DNA from: Sphingobacterium thalpophilum
Lineage (GTDB): Bacteria > Bacteroidota > Bacteroidia > Sphingobacteriales > Sphingobacteriaceae
NCBI GenBank assembly: GCA_945868825.1
Contig: CAMBMM010000001.1
Location: 124,001 to 188,000 of the forward strand
Direction of reading: 5' to 3'
Length of the DNA: 64,000 nt
Positions within the stretch are counted from its first letter, which is position 1; the number at the start of each line of letters is the position of its first letter. Both the position numbers and the translations under genes were made by a program. Positions 27,500 to 36,897 of this stretch are shown one piece after another. Under the pieces are notes generated by a model, which saw nothing but the letters and a program-made list of their open reading frames with translations, did not search any database and was not told the DNA's origin.

Positions 27500-27516
27500 T
27501 TAGCTCATCCAACACC

Positions 27517-29418
27517 ATGAGCGAACCCATAAAACACGAGTGCGGCATTGCCCTCATCCGATTGTTAAAACCGCTATCTTATTATCAAGAAAAATACGGT
27601 ACGCCTTTTTACGGCCTCAATAAACTCTACTTATTAATGGAAAAACAGCATAACCGCGGCCAAGATGGCGCCGGAATTGCAACCATTAAATTAGACATGA
27701 AGCCCGGTACACGTTACATCAGCAGGCACAGAGCCATGGGCTCAAAAGCGGTATCCGATATTTTTGAGTACGTACAAAATAAATTTGTAGACGTTCAGGA
27801 AAACACCCCCGAGCTTTTAGCCGATGCCAATTGGCTGAAAGAAAATATCAGTTTTACTGGCGAAGTACTTATGGGTCATTTGCGCTACGGTACCCACGGA
27901 AAAAATAGCATCGAAAGTTGCCATCCGTTTTTACGTCAAAACAATTGGATGACCCGTAATTTGGTTATTTGTGGGAACTTTAACATGACCAATGTTGACG
28001 AATTGCTAGAGCAATTATACGAACTTGGTCAGCACCCTAAAGAAAAAGCAGATACCGTAACGGTATTAGAAAAAATAGGCCACTTTTTAGATGTAGAAAA
28101 TCAAGAAATTTTTGATAGTTACAACGCCAAAGGCCTTAGTAATTTAGAAATTACCCATAAAATTGCCGAAGAATTGGATGTAGCCAAAATGCTACGTCGT
28201 TCGGCCAAAACTTGGGACGGAGGGTATACCATTGCCGGTATTATTGGCCATGGAGACACTTTTGTGATGCGTGATCCGGCGGGCATTCGACCGGCTTTTT
28301 ACTATGCCGATGACGAAGTGTTGGTGGTTGCTTCTGAGCGCCCAGCGATTCAAACCGCCTTTAATATACCCATTGATGCTGTTAAAGAAATTAAACCCGG
28401 CCATGCGCTTATTGCCAAAAAAGATGGCCGCATTAGCGAAGAACAGTTTAGCCAACCCGTAGAACAAAAATCATGTTCTTTTGAGCGTATTTATTTCTCT
28501 AGAGGCAGCGATGCCGATATATACCGCGAACGCAAGCAATTGGGTCGCTTACTATGTCCACAAATTTTATCAGCAGTAAACAACGATTTAGAAAATACCG
28601 TATTTTCTTTTATCCCAAATACTGCCGAAGTAGCTTTTTATGGCTTGGTAGAAGGTTTGCATAAGTATATCAAACAGGTACAAAAAAATACCTTGTTAAA
28701 CCGTGCTGATAAAATTACCGATGCCGAGTTAGAAGCGATGCTAAAAATGGCTCCGAGGGTGGAGAAAATTGCCCTTAAAGATGCTAAATTGCGCACTTTT
28801 ATTGCGCAAGATGCCGATAGAGGTGACATGGTAGCCCATGTATACGATACCACCTACGGCCTTATTAAAGCACAACAAGATACCTTGCTAGTTTTAGATG
28901 ATTCTATTGTTCGGGGAACTACCTTAAAACAAAGCATTTTACGAATTTTAGACCGTTTGCACCCCAAAAAAATCATTGTAGTTTCTTCGGCCCCTCAAAT
29001 TCGCTACCCCGATTGTTATGGTATTGATATGTCTAAAATGGGCGAATTTGTAGCTTTTGAGGCTATGATTTCTTTGCTACGCGAACAAGGTAAAGAGCAA
29101 CTTATACAAGACACCTATCAAGCCTGTTTACAAGCTAAGGCTGCTGGGAACATGAAAGAGAAAAACTTAGTGCAGGCTTTATACGCTCATTTCACCGACG
29201 AAGAAATATCTAATCGAATTGCTAAAATTGTTACTCCAGCAGGTATCCACGCTCAAGTAGAAGTTATTTATCAGAAATTAGAAAACTTACATGCAGCTTG
29301 TCCGAAACATTTAGGCGATTGGTATTTTTCAGGTAATTACCCTACTCCTGGTGGAAATAAGGTTGTTAATCAGGCTTTTATGAATTGGGTTGAAGGTAAC
29401 AATCATCGGGCCTACTAA
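27517..29418 (+). CDS. purF: Amidophosphoribosyltransferase-like class II amidotransferase
   Basis: 633 residues, longer than common PurF (about 470-510). The N-terminal Ntn-hydrolase glutaminase domain has its cysteine at HECGIAL (C9) plus the motifs NRGQDGAG and GHLRYGTHG. The phosphoribosyltransferase domain carries the PRPP motif LVLDDSIVRGTT near residue 465. Together they transfer ammonia from glutamine to PRPP in the first step of purine synthesis. The extra length lies in an insert before the PRPP loop and a C-terminal extension. A second shorter PurF elsewhere in the genome is possible, so this could be a paralogue. Confidence 0.85.
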   Translation: MSEPIKHECGIALIRLLKPLSYYQEKYGTPFYGLNKLYLLMEKQHNRGQDGAGIATIKLDMKPGTRYISRHRAMGSKAVSDIFEYVQNKFVDVQENTPELLADANWLKENISFTGEVLMGHLRYGTHGKNSIESCHPFLRQNNWMTRNLVICGNFNMTNVDELLEQLYELGQHPKEKADTVTVLEKIGHFLDVENQEIFDSYNAKGLSNLEITHKIAEELDVAKMLRRSAKTWDGGYTIAGIIGHGDTFVMRDPAGIRPAFYYADDEVLVVASERPAIQTAFNIPIDAVKEIKPGHALIAKKDGRISEEQFSQPVEQKSCSFERIYFSRGSDADIYRERKQLGRLLCPQILSAVNNDLENTVFSFIPNTAEVAFYGLVEGLHKYIKQVQKNTLLNRADKITDAELEAMLKMAPRVEKIALKDAKLRTFIAQDADRGDMVAHVYDTTYGLIKAQQDTLLVLDDSIVRGTTLKQSILRILDRLHPKKIIVVSSAPQIRYPDCYGIDMSKMGEFVAFEAMISLLREQGKEQLIQDTYQACLQAKAAGNMKEKNLVQALYAHFTDEEISNRIAKIVTPAGIHAQVEVIYQKLENLHAACPKHLGDWYFSGNYPTPGGNKVVNQAFMNWVEGNNHRAY

Positions 29419-30041
29419 AGTAGCGAATGGTTTATAACCAAGTTATAAATCAATTTTGCAGCAAAAATAATCAGTAGGGTACCAGCCACCCGGTTCAACA
29501 CAATTAAATTATGTACCGTAATACGCTTGCGCAGTTTATTGGCAAAGTAGGCTTTTAGTGTATCTAAGCTGAATTGGGTAATTAAAATAGCCGCAAAAAA
29601 GGGTACAATGATATTAGGGTTATAGCCTCCAGCCACAGAAATTACACCACTGGTTACACTAATCCAATACAATAGTAAGGATGGATTAAAAATGCACATG
29701 GCAAAGCCTTTTAGGAAATAGCCTAGTTTTTTTGTCTTAGAAGTATTTTCTTCGAATTCTAGCTTTACCTTTTTAAGAAGGTAAAAAATGCCAATACTCA
29801 ATAAAATAACCGCACCGGCATAGCCAATATACTCGAGATAAGCACTTCCTTTAGTTATATAACTAGAGCCAAACAAACTTAAGGCAACAAAAATTCCATC
29901 GCTTAAAACTACCCCAGCGGCTAAAGCCATGCCTGCATAAAAGCCTTTTTCTATACTGGTTTTAATGAGGGCAAAAAATACTGGTCCGGTTAAAAAAGAC
30001 AGTATTATACCCATGCCTATCCCTGAAATAATAATTTCCAT
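29415..30041 (-). CDS. LysE-family amino-acid/metabolite exporter
   Basis: 208 residues with six hydrophobic segments and the LysE/RhtB signature at the N-terminus (GIILSFLTGPVFFALIKTSIEKG). It probably exports an amino acid or similar small compound across the inner membrane. Convergent with purF: the two stop codons overlap by 4 bases, with no room for a terminator between. Confidence 0.86.
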   Translation of the reverse strand: MEIIISGIGMGIILSFLTGPVFFALIKTSIEKGFYAGMALAAGVVLSDGIFVALSLFGSSYITKGSAYLEYIGYAGAVILLSIGIFYLLKKVKLEFEENTSKTKKLGYFLKGFAMCIFNPSLLLYWISVTSGVISVAGGYNPNIIVPFFAAILITQFSLDTLKAYFANKLRKRITVHNLIVLNRVAGTLLIIFAAKLIYNLVINHSLL

Positions 30042-30188
30042 CGTCTTCCTCCTTATGCTAATATCCGATTTTATGCGCTAAAAACACTACAAAGCTTTCA
30101 CATAGTTTTTAAAAATACGCTGTTTCAAAAAAAATAAGTATGTTAGCTATACTAATCCAATAAACTAAATTAAACATTACACAACATT

Positions 30189-31613
30189 ATGGAATCAAAT
30201 TCACATACCAAATGGGGTCAATTTATACCCTTAGTAACCGTATTTTTCTTCTGGGGATTTGTTGCTGCAAGCAACGATATTTTAATTCCGGTATTCAGAC
30301 AAGCTTTTGATTTAACACAAAGTCAAAGTCAGTTAGTTTCTTTAGCTTTTTATATTGCCTATACCGTAGGTTCATTAATATATATGGGTGTTTCGGTGCT
30401 ACTCAAGAAAGATGTGATTAATACCATAGGCTATAAAAACGGTCTAGCATTGGGCTTAGTTATTTCTGCCTTTGGAACGTTATTGTTTTATCCAGCAGCA
30501 AACCTTGGTTCATTTCCACTTATGCTTTCGGGTTTATTTATAGTTGGATTGGGATTTTCACTTCAACAAACCGTAGCTAATCCATTAGCCATTGCCATGG
30601 GACCCATTACAACAGGCTCTCAGCGTTTAACCTTGGCAGGTGGTATTAATAATTTTGGAACTACCATTGGTCCATTGATTGTGAGTTTTGCCATTTTTGG
30701 AGCCAGTACAAGCACTACAACCAATATCAGTATTGAGAGTGTTAAAATTCCTTATTTAGTATTGGGTGCTGCATTTTTACTGGTGGCTTTATTCCTTAAA
30801 TTTTCATCAATACCAGATAAGCCAGCCTTGGTAGAAAGTACCGAAGATGGGTTAAAAGGTTCTGCCTTAAAATATCCGCAATTGGTACTGGGCATGATTG
30901 CCATTTTTGTATACGTTGGTGTAGAAGTTTCCACCGTAAGTAATTTTCCAGCTTATATGGAAAAGGATTTAGGCTTTGCCATAAAAGATATTGCCCCCTA
31001 TATTTCCTTGTATTGGGCCAGTATGATGATTGGTCGTTGGACTGGTGCTGTGGAAGCATTTACCGAAAGCCTGAGCCTACAAAAAGTGTTGCGTTTTGTT
31101 GCACCTTATTTAGCCTTTGGTGTTTTTCTTTTGGTGAATGCCATCGCAAAACACGATTTAGCTCCCTTTTATGTATATGGCCTTATTATTTTAGTATTAA
31201 TACTTGCCGATATTTTAAGTAAAGCCAATCCGGTTCGTATGTTATTTATTTTTTCTGTAGTAGGAATTTTGGCCTTATGTTTAGGCATGTTAACTACTGG
31301 TATGCTAAGTGTGTATGCATTCACAAGCGTAGGCTTATTTTGTAGTACCTTATGGCCTTGTATTTTTACACTAGCCGTTAGCGGACTTGGTAAAAATACC
31401 AGCCAAGGAAGTAGCTTTTTAATTATGATGATTATGGGCGGTGGTATAGTAAGTTGGTTACAAGGGTACCTATCAGAATTTACGGGTATTCAATACAGCT
31501 ATGTAGTAGGAATTGCTTGCTTTGCCTATTTAGCTTTTTATGCGTGGAAAGTGAGCGGTATTTTAAAGGCTCAGGGCATTAGTTTTGATAAAAATATGGC
31601 CTCTGGTCATTAA
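30189..31613 (+). CDS. FucP-type sugar MFS transporter
   Basis: 474 residues and 12 membrane helices. The N-terminus (FFFWGFVAASNDILIPVFRQAFDLTQSQSQLV) is typical of the fucose/glucose-galactose:H+ symporter branch. It should import a hexose or deoxyhexose by proton symport. No catabolic gene is adjacent, so the sugar is unknown. 13 bases ahead of the deaminase gene. Confidence 0.87.
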   Translation: MESNSHTKWGQFIPLVTVFFFWGFVAASNDILIPVFRQAFDLTQSQSQLVSLAFYIAYTVGSLIYMGVSVLLKKDVINTIGYKNGLALGLVISAFGTLLFYPAANLGSFPLMLSGLFIVGLGFSLQQTVANPLAIAMGPITTGSQRLTLAGGINNFGTTIGPLIVSFAIFGASTSTTTNISIESVKIPYLVLGAAFLLVALFLKFSSIPDKPALVESTEDGLKGSALKYPQLVLGMIAIFVYVGVEVSTVSNFPAYMEKDLGFAIKDIAPYISLYWASMMIGRWTGAVEAFTESLSLQKVLRFVAPYLAFGVFLLVNAIAKHDLAPFYVYGLIILVLILADILSKANPVRMLFIFSVVGILALCLGMLTTGMLSVYAFTSVGLFCSTLWPCIFTLAVSGLGKNTSQGSSFLIMMIMGGGIVSWLQGYLSEFTGIQYSYVVGIACFAYLAFYAWKVSGILKAQGISFDKNMASGH

Positions 31614-31625
31614 TTCACTTATACC

Positions 31626-32078
31626 TTGACTAAACCAAGTTTTGATAGTATATATATGAACTTAGCCACCGACTTGGCAAAGCGCTCTCATTGCGTAAAG
31701 GCCCAGGTTGGTGCAGTTCTTACTAAGGATACCCGAATCATTTCTATAGGCTACAATGGGCCCCCTGCGGGCACCCATAATTGCGATGAAGAATTTCCGG
31801 GAGTTGGTTGCCCCCGAGATAGTAAGAATAGCTGTTCTTTGGCTTTACATGCCGAGGAAAATGCAATTTTGTATGCAGTTAAAAACGGAGCAACTTTAGA
31901 AGGAGCAACCTTATACCTTACTTTATCTCCCTGCCTCTCTTGTGCCCGGCTCATCTTTTCTTCGGCTATTAAGAAAGTGTGGTTTAAAAATTCTTATGCC
32001 GAGTATAAAGGTTTGCCAAGCGATGAAGGAGTAGATTTTCTAAATAAATTTGGAGTGGAGACCCTTAAATTTGTTTAG
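31626..32078 (+). CDS. dCMP/cytidine deaminase-family protein
   Basis: 150 residues with zinc motifs HAEENAI (His, catalytic Glu) and PCLSC (two Cys), preceded by GYNGPPAGTHNCDE, the substrate-loop stretch of dCMP deaminases (ComEB type). It would make dUMP from dCMP. The start is TTG at 31626; ATG at 31656 is possible, but residues between (TKPSFDSIYMNLA) match the family N-terminus, so I keep the TTG. Confidence 0.88.
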   Translation: MTKPSFDSIYMNLATDLAKRSHCVKAQVGAVLTKDTRIISIGYNGPPAGTHNCDEEFPGVGCPRDSKNSCSLALHAEENAILYAVKNGATLEGATLYLTLSPCLSCARLIFSSAIKKVWFKNSYAEYKGLPSDEGVDFLNKFGVETLKFV

Positions 32079-32089
32079 CTCTCTTCCAA

Positions 32090-33304
32090 TTATTTAAACG
32101 GATTCCCCCATTTAACATCGGTATACACATTGGTGCCTGACAACGTTTTTAGGAAAGCAACCATGGCATCCACTTCATTCGCATTTAATTGAAGTTTTTG
32201 ACCAATACCATTTGGTCTTAAACGCTGGTCGAGGTTGTTATTACCCGGTGCAATACTGATGTTACCATAATGTCCAATTACATTTTGCAGGGTTTTTAAT
32301 GCCCCGGTATGCATCATTGGGGTATTTACTACCCCAGCATTATTTACCAAATCTCTTAATGTTGGTGCACGTGTGTTTGTAATATCTATACCTGCGCTGT
32401 TTACGATACCAATGATCCCGTTGTTTCTAGAATTGGGGTCAATATCAAATTCAGGCGCATTGTGGCAGCCATTGCAACCTAACCCGCCCGAAATGCGATT
32501 GCCTTGTGCATCAAATGTTGGAGGAGTTATAAACAGTGTTTTTCCGGTATTTTCTAGTGTGCTAAAATTAGGGAAGGGCTGGTTATCGTTATTTACTTGA
32601 TCTCTTCCAGCATCGTATTTAGAATCGAAAGATTGTATGCTTCTGATAAATTGTGCTAAAGATTCTTGCAAACGGGCTTCTGTTACGGTAATATCACCAT
32701 ACACAAACTTAAATAGCTCGTTGTAATAGCCAATGCCCTGTAATTTAGTTAAAAGAGCAGTTAAATTACCTCTACCCGTTTGACCACTAAAGCCCATTTC
32801 GTTGTGGTCTGCTATGGGCTGGGTGGTTTGTTGTTCAAGGCTTGTTGCACGTTCATCCCAAAAAAACCTACTTTCTACAGCAAAACGTGAGTTCACTAAA
32901 CGCATAGAGTGTCTGCCGGTTGCTCCACCCAATACACCACTACTCACTTGTGCGGTATCACTAAAAGCAAATTGTTGATTATGACAGCTCGAGCAAGAAA
33001 TAGAATTGTTAATACTTAAACTTTTATCGTAAAAAAGCACCCTGCCTAATGTTGCTTTGGCATTGGTAATTGGGTTATTGCCTGTATTATCCTTTACAAT
33101 ATAATTTGGTTTTGTTTGATTGGCGTAGTTGGCCAAACTATTCAAATTGATAGTTGTTCCAAAAGCTGTGCTTATGTTAGGATATGTAGCAGTAGTTGTG
33201 CTGCCACTAGCAGTATTGCTAGGTGTATCGGTATTTTTTGAACAGGAAACTGCTCCCATAATAATCAGTCCCATGAGGGCTGCAATTGCGGTTAATTTGT
33301 TCAT
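32090..33304 (-). CDS. Di-heme cytochrome c peroxidase-like lipoprotein
   Basis: 404 residues. Lipobox at AVSC (C21) predicts a lipoprotein exported to the periplasmic side. Two heme c sites: CSSCH (104-108) and CNGCH (277-281). GRVLFYDKSLSINNSISCSSCH is the typical start of the CcpA/MauG family. It would reduce periplasmic peroxide or oxidise a partner protein. A 35-residue membrane ORF lies 3 bases upstream in the same direction. Confidence 0.9.
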   Translation of the reverse strand: MNKLTAIAALMGLIIMGAVSCSKNTDTPSNTASGSTTTATYPNISTAFGTTINLNSLANYANQTKPNYIVKDNTGNNPITNAKATLGRVLFYDKSLSINNSISCSSCHNQQFAFSDTAQVSSGVLGGATGRHSMRLVNSRFAVESRFFWDERATSLEQQTTQPIADHNEMGFSGQTGRGNLTALLTKLQGIGYYNELFKFVYGDITVTEARLQESLAQFIRSIQSFDSKYDAGRDQVNNDNQPFPNFSTLENTGKTLFITPPTFDAQGNRISGGLGCNGCHNAPEFDIDPNSRNNGIIGIVNSAGIDITNTRAPTLRDLVNNAGVVNTPMMHTGALKTLQNVIGHYGNISIAPGNNNLDQRLRPNGIGQKLQLNANEVDAMVAFLKTLSGTNVYTDVKWGNPFK

Positions 33305-33307
33305 AAT

Positions 33308-33415
33308 TTAATACTTTAAAAAAATAAGCACTAAAGCTGATACTCCCAATAGAAATACTTCTATTCCTAATATGCCTAGTATAATAAGTTTATAATCCAT
33401 GGGTTGCTTTTTCAT
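33308..33415 (-). CDS. Tiny single-pass membrane protein, unknown
   Basis: Not in the ORF track. ATG at 33413-33415 gives 35 residues (MKKQPMDYKLIILGILGIEVF...): a short basic start, one hydrophobic helix of about 22 residues, then a KY end. It stops 3 bases before the di-heme peroxidase ATG, so it could be translated from the same transcript. No function recognised. The coding case rests on the membrane helix and tight spacing only. Confidence 0.45.
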   Translation of the reverse strand: MKKQPMDYKLIILGILGIEVFLLGVSALVLIFLKY

Positions 33416-33472
33416 GATGCCTGATTCATTGTTTAGACATCAATTGGATTTAAAGGTTTAATGCAACTCCGA

Positions 33473-34399
33473 TTATTTTATCAATAAAAATTCGAGGGGG
33501 ATATGCAAGCGTTTACTCCACGATTTTTCACTATGATCGTCGCCGGGATAAAATTGTGTGAGCCAATACGGATCGCTATAACCCTTAGCTTTCATTAAGC
33601 TATCTACTTTTTGTTGTAGGGGTGGATATAAAGCATCGAGTGTTTGATTGCCATAATCAAAGTAGATTTTGTGCGTGTTTGCTTTAGGTAAATGTTTGTT
33701 CATATAGGATAAAAATGCATCCGGAATAGGATTGCCCTCCATGCTAAAAATACCTGGCCAATGGGTGCTCATACAAGCAGCTCCGCCAAATACGTTCGGA
33801 TATTCGCAAAGGGCATACATAGAAATTAGCCCGCCCATGCTACTGCCCGCTATAAAGGTATCTTCGGTTTTGGTAGAAACTGCATAATGGTTATCGATAT
33901 AAGGTTTCAGTTCTTTTACCAAGAATTTTAGGTAGCTATCCGAAGAAATTTGGTAGTTATTAAATATGGAACCACCATTGGCACGTGCTGCGGCATAAAT
34001 GGCTTCTTTTTCTGATTTTTTTAAATTTTCGAAGGGTTTTTGAGGAAAGTAGTCTGCATGACGAGTTTTTTCACCGTTCCAAACGCCTACCACAATGGTT
34101 TCTTTAATTCGGCCTGTTTTTTCTAATGCACTTAACACATCATCTACTTCCCAAGCGGTTTTATTCCACGTTGTACCGGCATCGAAGAGCATTTGGCCAT
34201 CGTGCATGTACAATACCGCATATTTTTTGTTTGTGGTATAGCCATCGGGTAGCCACACGTCTACATTTCGGGCTGTTACGTATTTTGAAGGGAATTGAGT
34301 TATACGTTCAATTTTTCCCGAAACAACTTGGGGCGTAGTTTGACCTTGTGCCCAGATCCCCCATAGGCAAAAGCCTAACATACATGCTAGTAATTTCAT
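33473..34399 (-). CDS. Secreted esterase (putative esterase/IroE-like fold)
   Basis: 308 residues with signal peptide (LACMLGFCLWGIWAQGQ). Nucleophile elbow GSSMGG (Ser about 197), oxyanion-side motif YMHDGQMLFDAG near residue 68, and a late catalytic His in GDDHSEKSW. The layout matches the esterase D/enterochelin-esterase-like family (PF00756 type). It likely hydrolyses an ester in the periplasm or outside; substrate unknown. Confidence 0.85.
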   Translation of the reverse strand: MKLLACMLGFCLWGIWAQGQTTPQVVSGKIERITQFPSKYVTARNVDVWLPDGYTTNKKYAVLYMHDGQMLFDAGTTWNKTAWEVDDVLSALEKTGRIKETIVVGVWNGEKTRHADYFPQKPFENLKKSEKEAIYAAARANGGSIFNNYQISSDSYLKFLVKELKPYIDNHYAVSTKTEDTFIAGSSMGGLISMYALCEYPNVFGGAACMSTHWPGIFSMEGNPIPDAFLSYMNKHLPKANTHKIYFDYGNQTLDALYPPLQQKVDSLMKAKGYSDPYWLTQFYPGDDHSEKSWSKRLHIPLEFLLIK

Positions 34400-34488
34400 A
34401 CTCGAATGTATGAAATTTATTTAGTTGTGAAAAAAACTTACATCTAACCAGAATCCTCCATTTAGACGCTCTTGGTTTTATTGGTCGT

Positions 34489-34517
34489 AAAAAAGCCAAG
34501 CGTATAGCTTGGCTTTT
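34489..34517 (-). terminator. Intrinsic terminator after the small basic gene
   Basis: AAAAGCCAAGC and GCTTGGCTTTT form a perfect 11-bp stem with a 5-base loop. Read on the minus strand the stem runs into TTTTTT, so it ends transcription of the gene at 34538-34840. The flanking T/A runs may let it act weakly in the other direction. Confidence 0.88.
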
Positions 34518-34537
34518 GGTAGAAGTTGAAGACTGTA

Positions 34538-34840
34538 TTATCTCGTTCTTTTGTTGTGCTTGGTTCGACGAATGGTGCGGTCGAGTTGGCGATCTTGACG
34601 AGCAATGGCGCCACGTTCTTGAGGGGTTACAACACCATCTGCTACGGCTATGGCTTTTGTTCGTCTTACATCTTTGGCTTGTTTTCTCAAAACCAAGGCT
34701 TCGGTTTTTGTAATTTGACCACTGCGTATGCCTTGGGCAATACGACGTCGTTCGTCTCTAAGACTACGTTTTTCGGTTTGTGCATTACTGCTAGCTGCTA
34801 TGGCTACCAGCATTACTGCTAAAAGGATATACTTTTTCAT
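34538..34840 (-). CDS. Small basic exported protein, unknown function
   Basis: 100 residues with a clear signal peptide (MKKYILLAVMLVAIAASSNAQ). The mature part is strongly basic and appears to be an internal duplication: GIRSGQITKTEALVLRKQ is echoed by AVADGVVTPQERGAIARQ, both G/D-x-(I/V)-T-x-x-E-x2-(A/L)-L/I-x2-Q. The DGVVTPQE half recalls a degenerate EF-hand-like loop. The C-terminus is KHNKRTR. Exported to the periplasm; no enzyme motif. It is followed by a strong terminator and looks monocistronic. Confidence 0.75.
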   Translation of the reverse strand: MKKYILLAVMLVAIAASSNAQTEKRSLRDERRRIAQGIRSGQITKTEALVLRKQAKDVRRTKAIAVADGVVTPQERGAIARQDRQLDRTIRRTKHNKRTR

Positions 34841-34952
34841 AAGCTGTTTTTTTTGTTGGATAATTAAACTTATAAATGGTTTAACGGCTTATATACGGGT
34901 TATATTTTTATCCTCTTTAAGCTAGATGATCAGGCAATTGCATCTTCTTTTG

Positions 34953-36302
34953 TTAGTCGAGCGTGGTTGTAAGGGCCATTCCTCTTGTATTTTCGTTAAA
35001 ACGGCCATTGTTATAAACCAAATTACCGTTTACAAAAGTTTGGGTAATGCTGCTGTGAAAGGTTGTTCCTTCTACGGGCGACCAGCCACATTTGTATAAA
35101 AGATTTTCTTTGCTAACGGTCCAGCTCGTATTTAAGTCAACTAGTGTTAGGTCTGCAAAATAACCTTCTCGTATAAAACCTCTTTTCTCAATATGATATA
35201 AAATGGCTGGGTTATGGCACATTTTTTCTGCAATTTTTTCTAAAGATATGAGCCCCTGTTTGTAAAACTCTAACATAATATTTAGGGAGTGTTGCACCAT
35301 GGGGGCTCCAGACATGGATTGAAAATAGGGTTTTTGCTTTTCTTCTAAGGTATGTGGCGCATGATCGGTGGTTACCAAATCAATTCTATCGTCTAACAAC
35401 GCTTTTAAGAGGCTTTTTTTATCTTTTTCTGTTTTTATGGCCGGGTTCCATTTTATTAAGGTGCCCAATCGTTCGTAATCTGTATCTGAAAACCACAAAT
35501 GATGTATCGAAACCTCGGTGGTGATATTTTTATCTTTTAAGGGTATATCATTCCGGAATAAATGGGTTTCCGCTTCGGTTGTTAGGTGTAAAATATGCAA
35601 ACGGGCCTGGTGTTTATTGGCCAATTCGATGGCTCTTTTGGTAGCTTCATAGCACGCTTTTTCGCTTCGTATGAGTGGGTGAAATTTAACGGGTACATTT
35701 TCGCCGTATTTTTCTCTGTACTGGTTTTCGTTTTCTTCTACAATTTGTTCTTTTTCAGAATGTATGGCAATTACAGCTTTGCAGTTTGCAAATAGTTTTT
35801 CCATGGTTTCTGGGTTGTCTGCCAGTAAGTTTCCTTTTTTTGTAAAGTACAATCCGTCATCAGAAACACCTAAGAGTTTAGAGGTATCTAGTTTAATTAC
35901 TTCATCTAAATTATCGCCATTAACGCCTAAAAAAAAGCCAAAGTTGGCTAAAGATTGTTCTGAGGCAATTCGGTATTTTTCATTCAAAATATCCATGCTT
36001 AATACATTTGGAGATGTATTGGGCATATCAATAAAAGAGGTTACACCACCAGCAAGTGCTGCTTTGCTTTCTGTATACAAATCACCTTTGTGGGTTAGTC
36101 CGGGTTCGCGAAAATGAACTTGACCATCAATAATACCTGGGAATAAAAACTTACCTGTTCCGTCAATTATAGTTGCAGCATCACTAGGGTCGGCTATTTG
36201 TCCAATTTTTTGAATCAATCCATCTTCAATCCATACATCGGCAACGCGAATTTGGCCTTCGTTTACCAGGCTACAATTTTTAATGAGTGTTTTTGTGGAC
36301 AT
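34953..36302 (-). CDS. pyrC: Dihydroorotase
   Basis: 449 residues, class I amidohydrolase. Metal motif DGQVHFREPGLTHKGD (about 59-74), the later ILHLTT (metal His) and TTDHAPHT (catalytic Asp). Forms dihydroorotate in pyrimidine synthesis. Allantoinase or hydantoinase are alternatives for this fold, but HFREPGLTHKGD favours dihydroorotase. It starts 2 bases after the membrane protein gene, which in turn follows the sterol desaturase gene. Confidence 0.88.
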   Translation of the reverse strand: MSTKTLIKNCSLVNEGQIRVADVWIEDGLIQKIGQIADPSDAATIIDGTGKFLFPGIIDGQVHFREPGLTHKGDLYTESKAALAGGVTSFIDMPNTSPNVLSMDILNEKYRIASEQSLANFGFFLGVNGDNLDEVIKLDTSKLLGVSDDGLYFTKKGNLLADNPETMEKLFANCKAVIAIHSEKEQIVEENENQYREKYGENVPVKFHPLIRSEKACYEATKRAIELANKHQARLHILHLTTEAETHLFRNDIPLKDKNITTEVSIHHLWFSDTDYERLGTLIKWNPAIKTEKDKKSLLKALLDDRIDLVTTDHAPHTLEEKQKPYFQSMSGAPMVQHSLNIMLEFYKQGLISLEKIAEKMCHNPAILYHIEKRGFIREGYFADLTLVDLNTSWTVSKENLLYKCGWSPVEGTTFHSSITQTFVNGNLVYNNGRFNENTRGMALTTTLD

Positions 36303-36304
36303 GT

Positions 36305-36889
36305 TTATTCTTTTGCTGCTTTACCAAAGCTTAGTATACTTAATGCCAAAACGCAATGGTACAAATCTATATTGTTTACATGAATTAGCGGAGCAATGGC
36401 CTTATTAAAGTTAGCTAGTATGAGTAAAACAACGGCCATTATGAGCCACATACTGTATGCTTTTTTGTCTTTGAAAAGCCCCCAAATACCAAGAGCCAAC
36501 ACTAGGGGTATGGCTACCATTGACGAAAACTGAGCTAAAGCAGGTTTTTGGAACAATTCGATATATAAGAATAGCACTACACCAGCTGCCACAAAACTAT
36601 ACAAATACGTTGTGTTTAGCCTTTTTTTGCTGATTTTTTGATAGCAAACCAACACCAAACAAATGGCACCCAATGTGGAGGCAATGTGCTGAAAAGTTTC
36701 TGAAACAGACCGTGCCGGAGCGTAACCCGAAAACCGAATGACACCAAAAAATGAAGCGGTAGTTACTGATAGAATAAACGCACTCCAGAGTAAACGCTCT
36801 ATTGGAGCTAATGGCTTTAAATACTTAAAAAATACAAATATACCTGCCAGAGTTAAGAGGGCATCAGTTAGGGCATGTGAGAGTTCCAT
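36305..36889 (-). CDS. Polytopic membrane protein, unknown
   Basis: 194 residues with about six hydrophobic helices (LTDALLTLAGIFVFFKYL at the start, CVLALSILSFGKAAKE at the end). No recognised motif. It lies between the sterol desaturase-like gene (8-base gap) and dihydroorotase (2-base gap), so co-transcription is likely, but neither neighbour hints at a role. Confidence 0.7.
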   Translation of the reverse strand: MELSHALTDALLTLAGIFVFFKYLKPLAPIERLLWSAFILSVTTASFFGVIRFSGYAPARSVSETFQHIASTLGAICLVLVCYQKISKKRLNTTYLYSFVAAGVVLFLYIELFQKPALAQFSSMVAIPLVLALGIWGLFKDKKAYSMWLIMAVVLLILANFNKAIAPLIHVNNIDLYHCVLALSILSFGKAAKE

Positions 36890-36897
36890 GTTAGATT

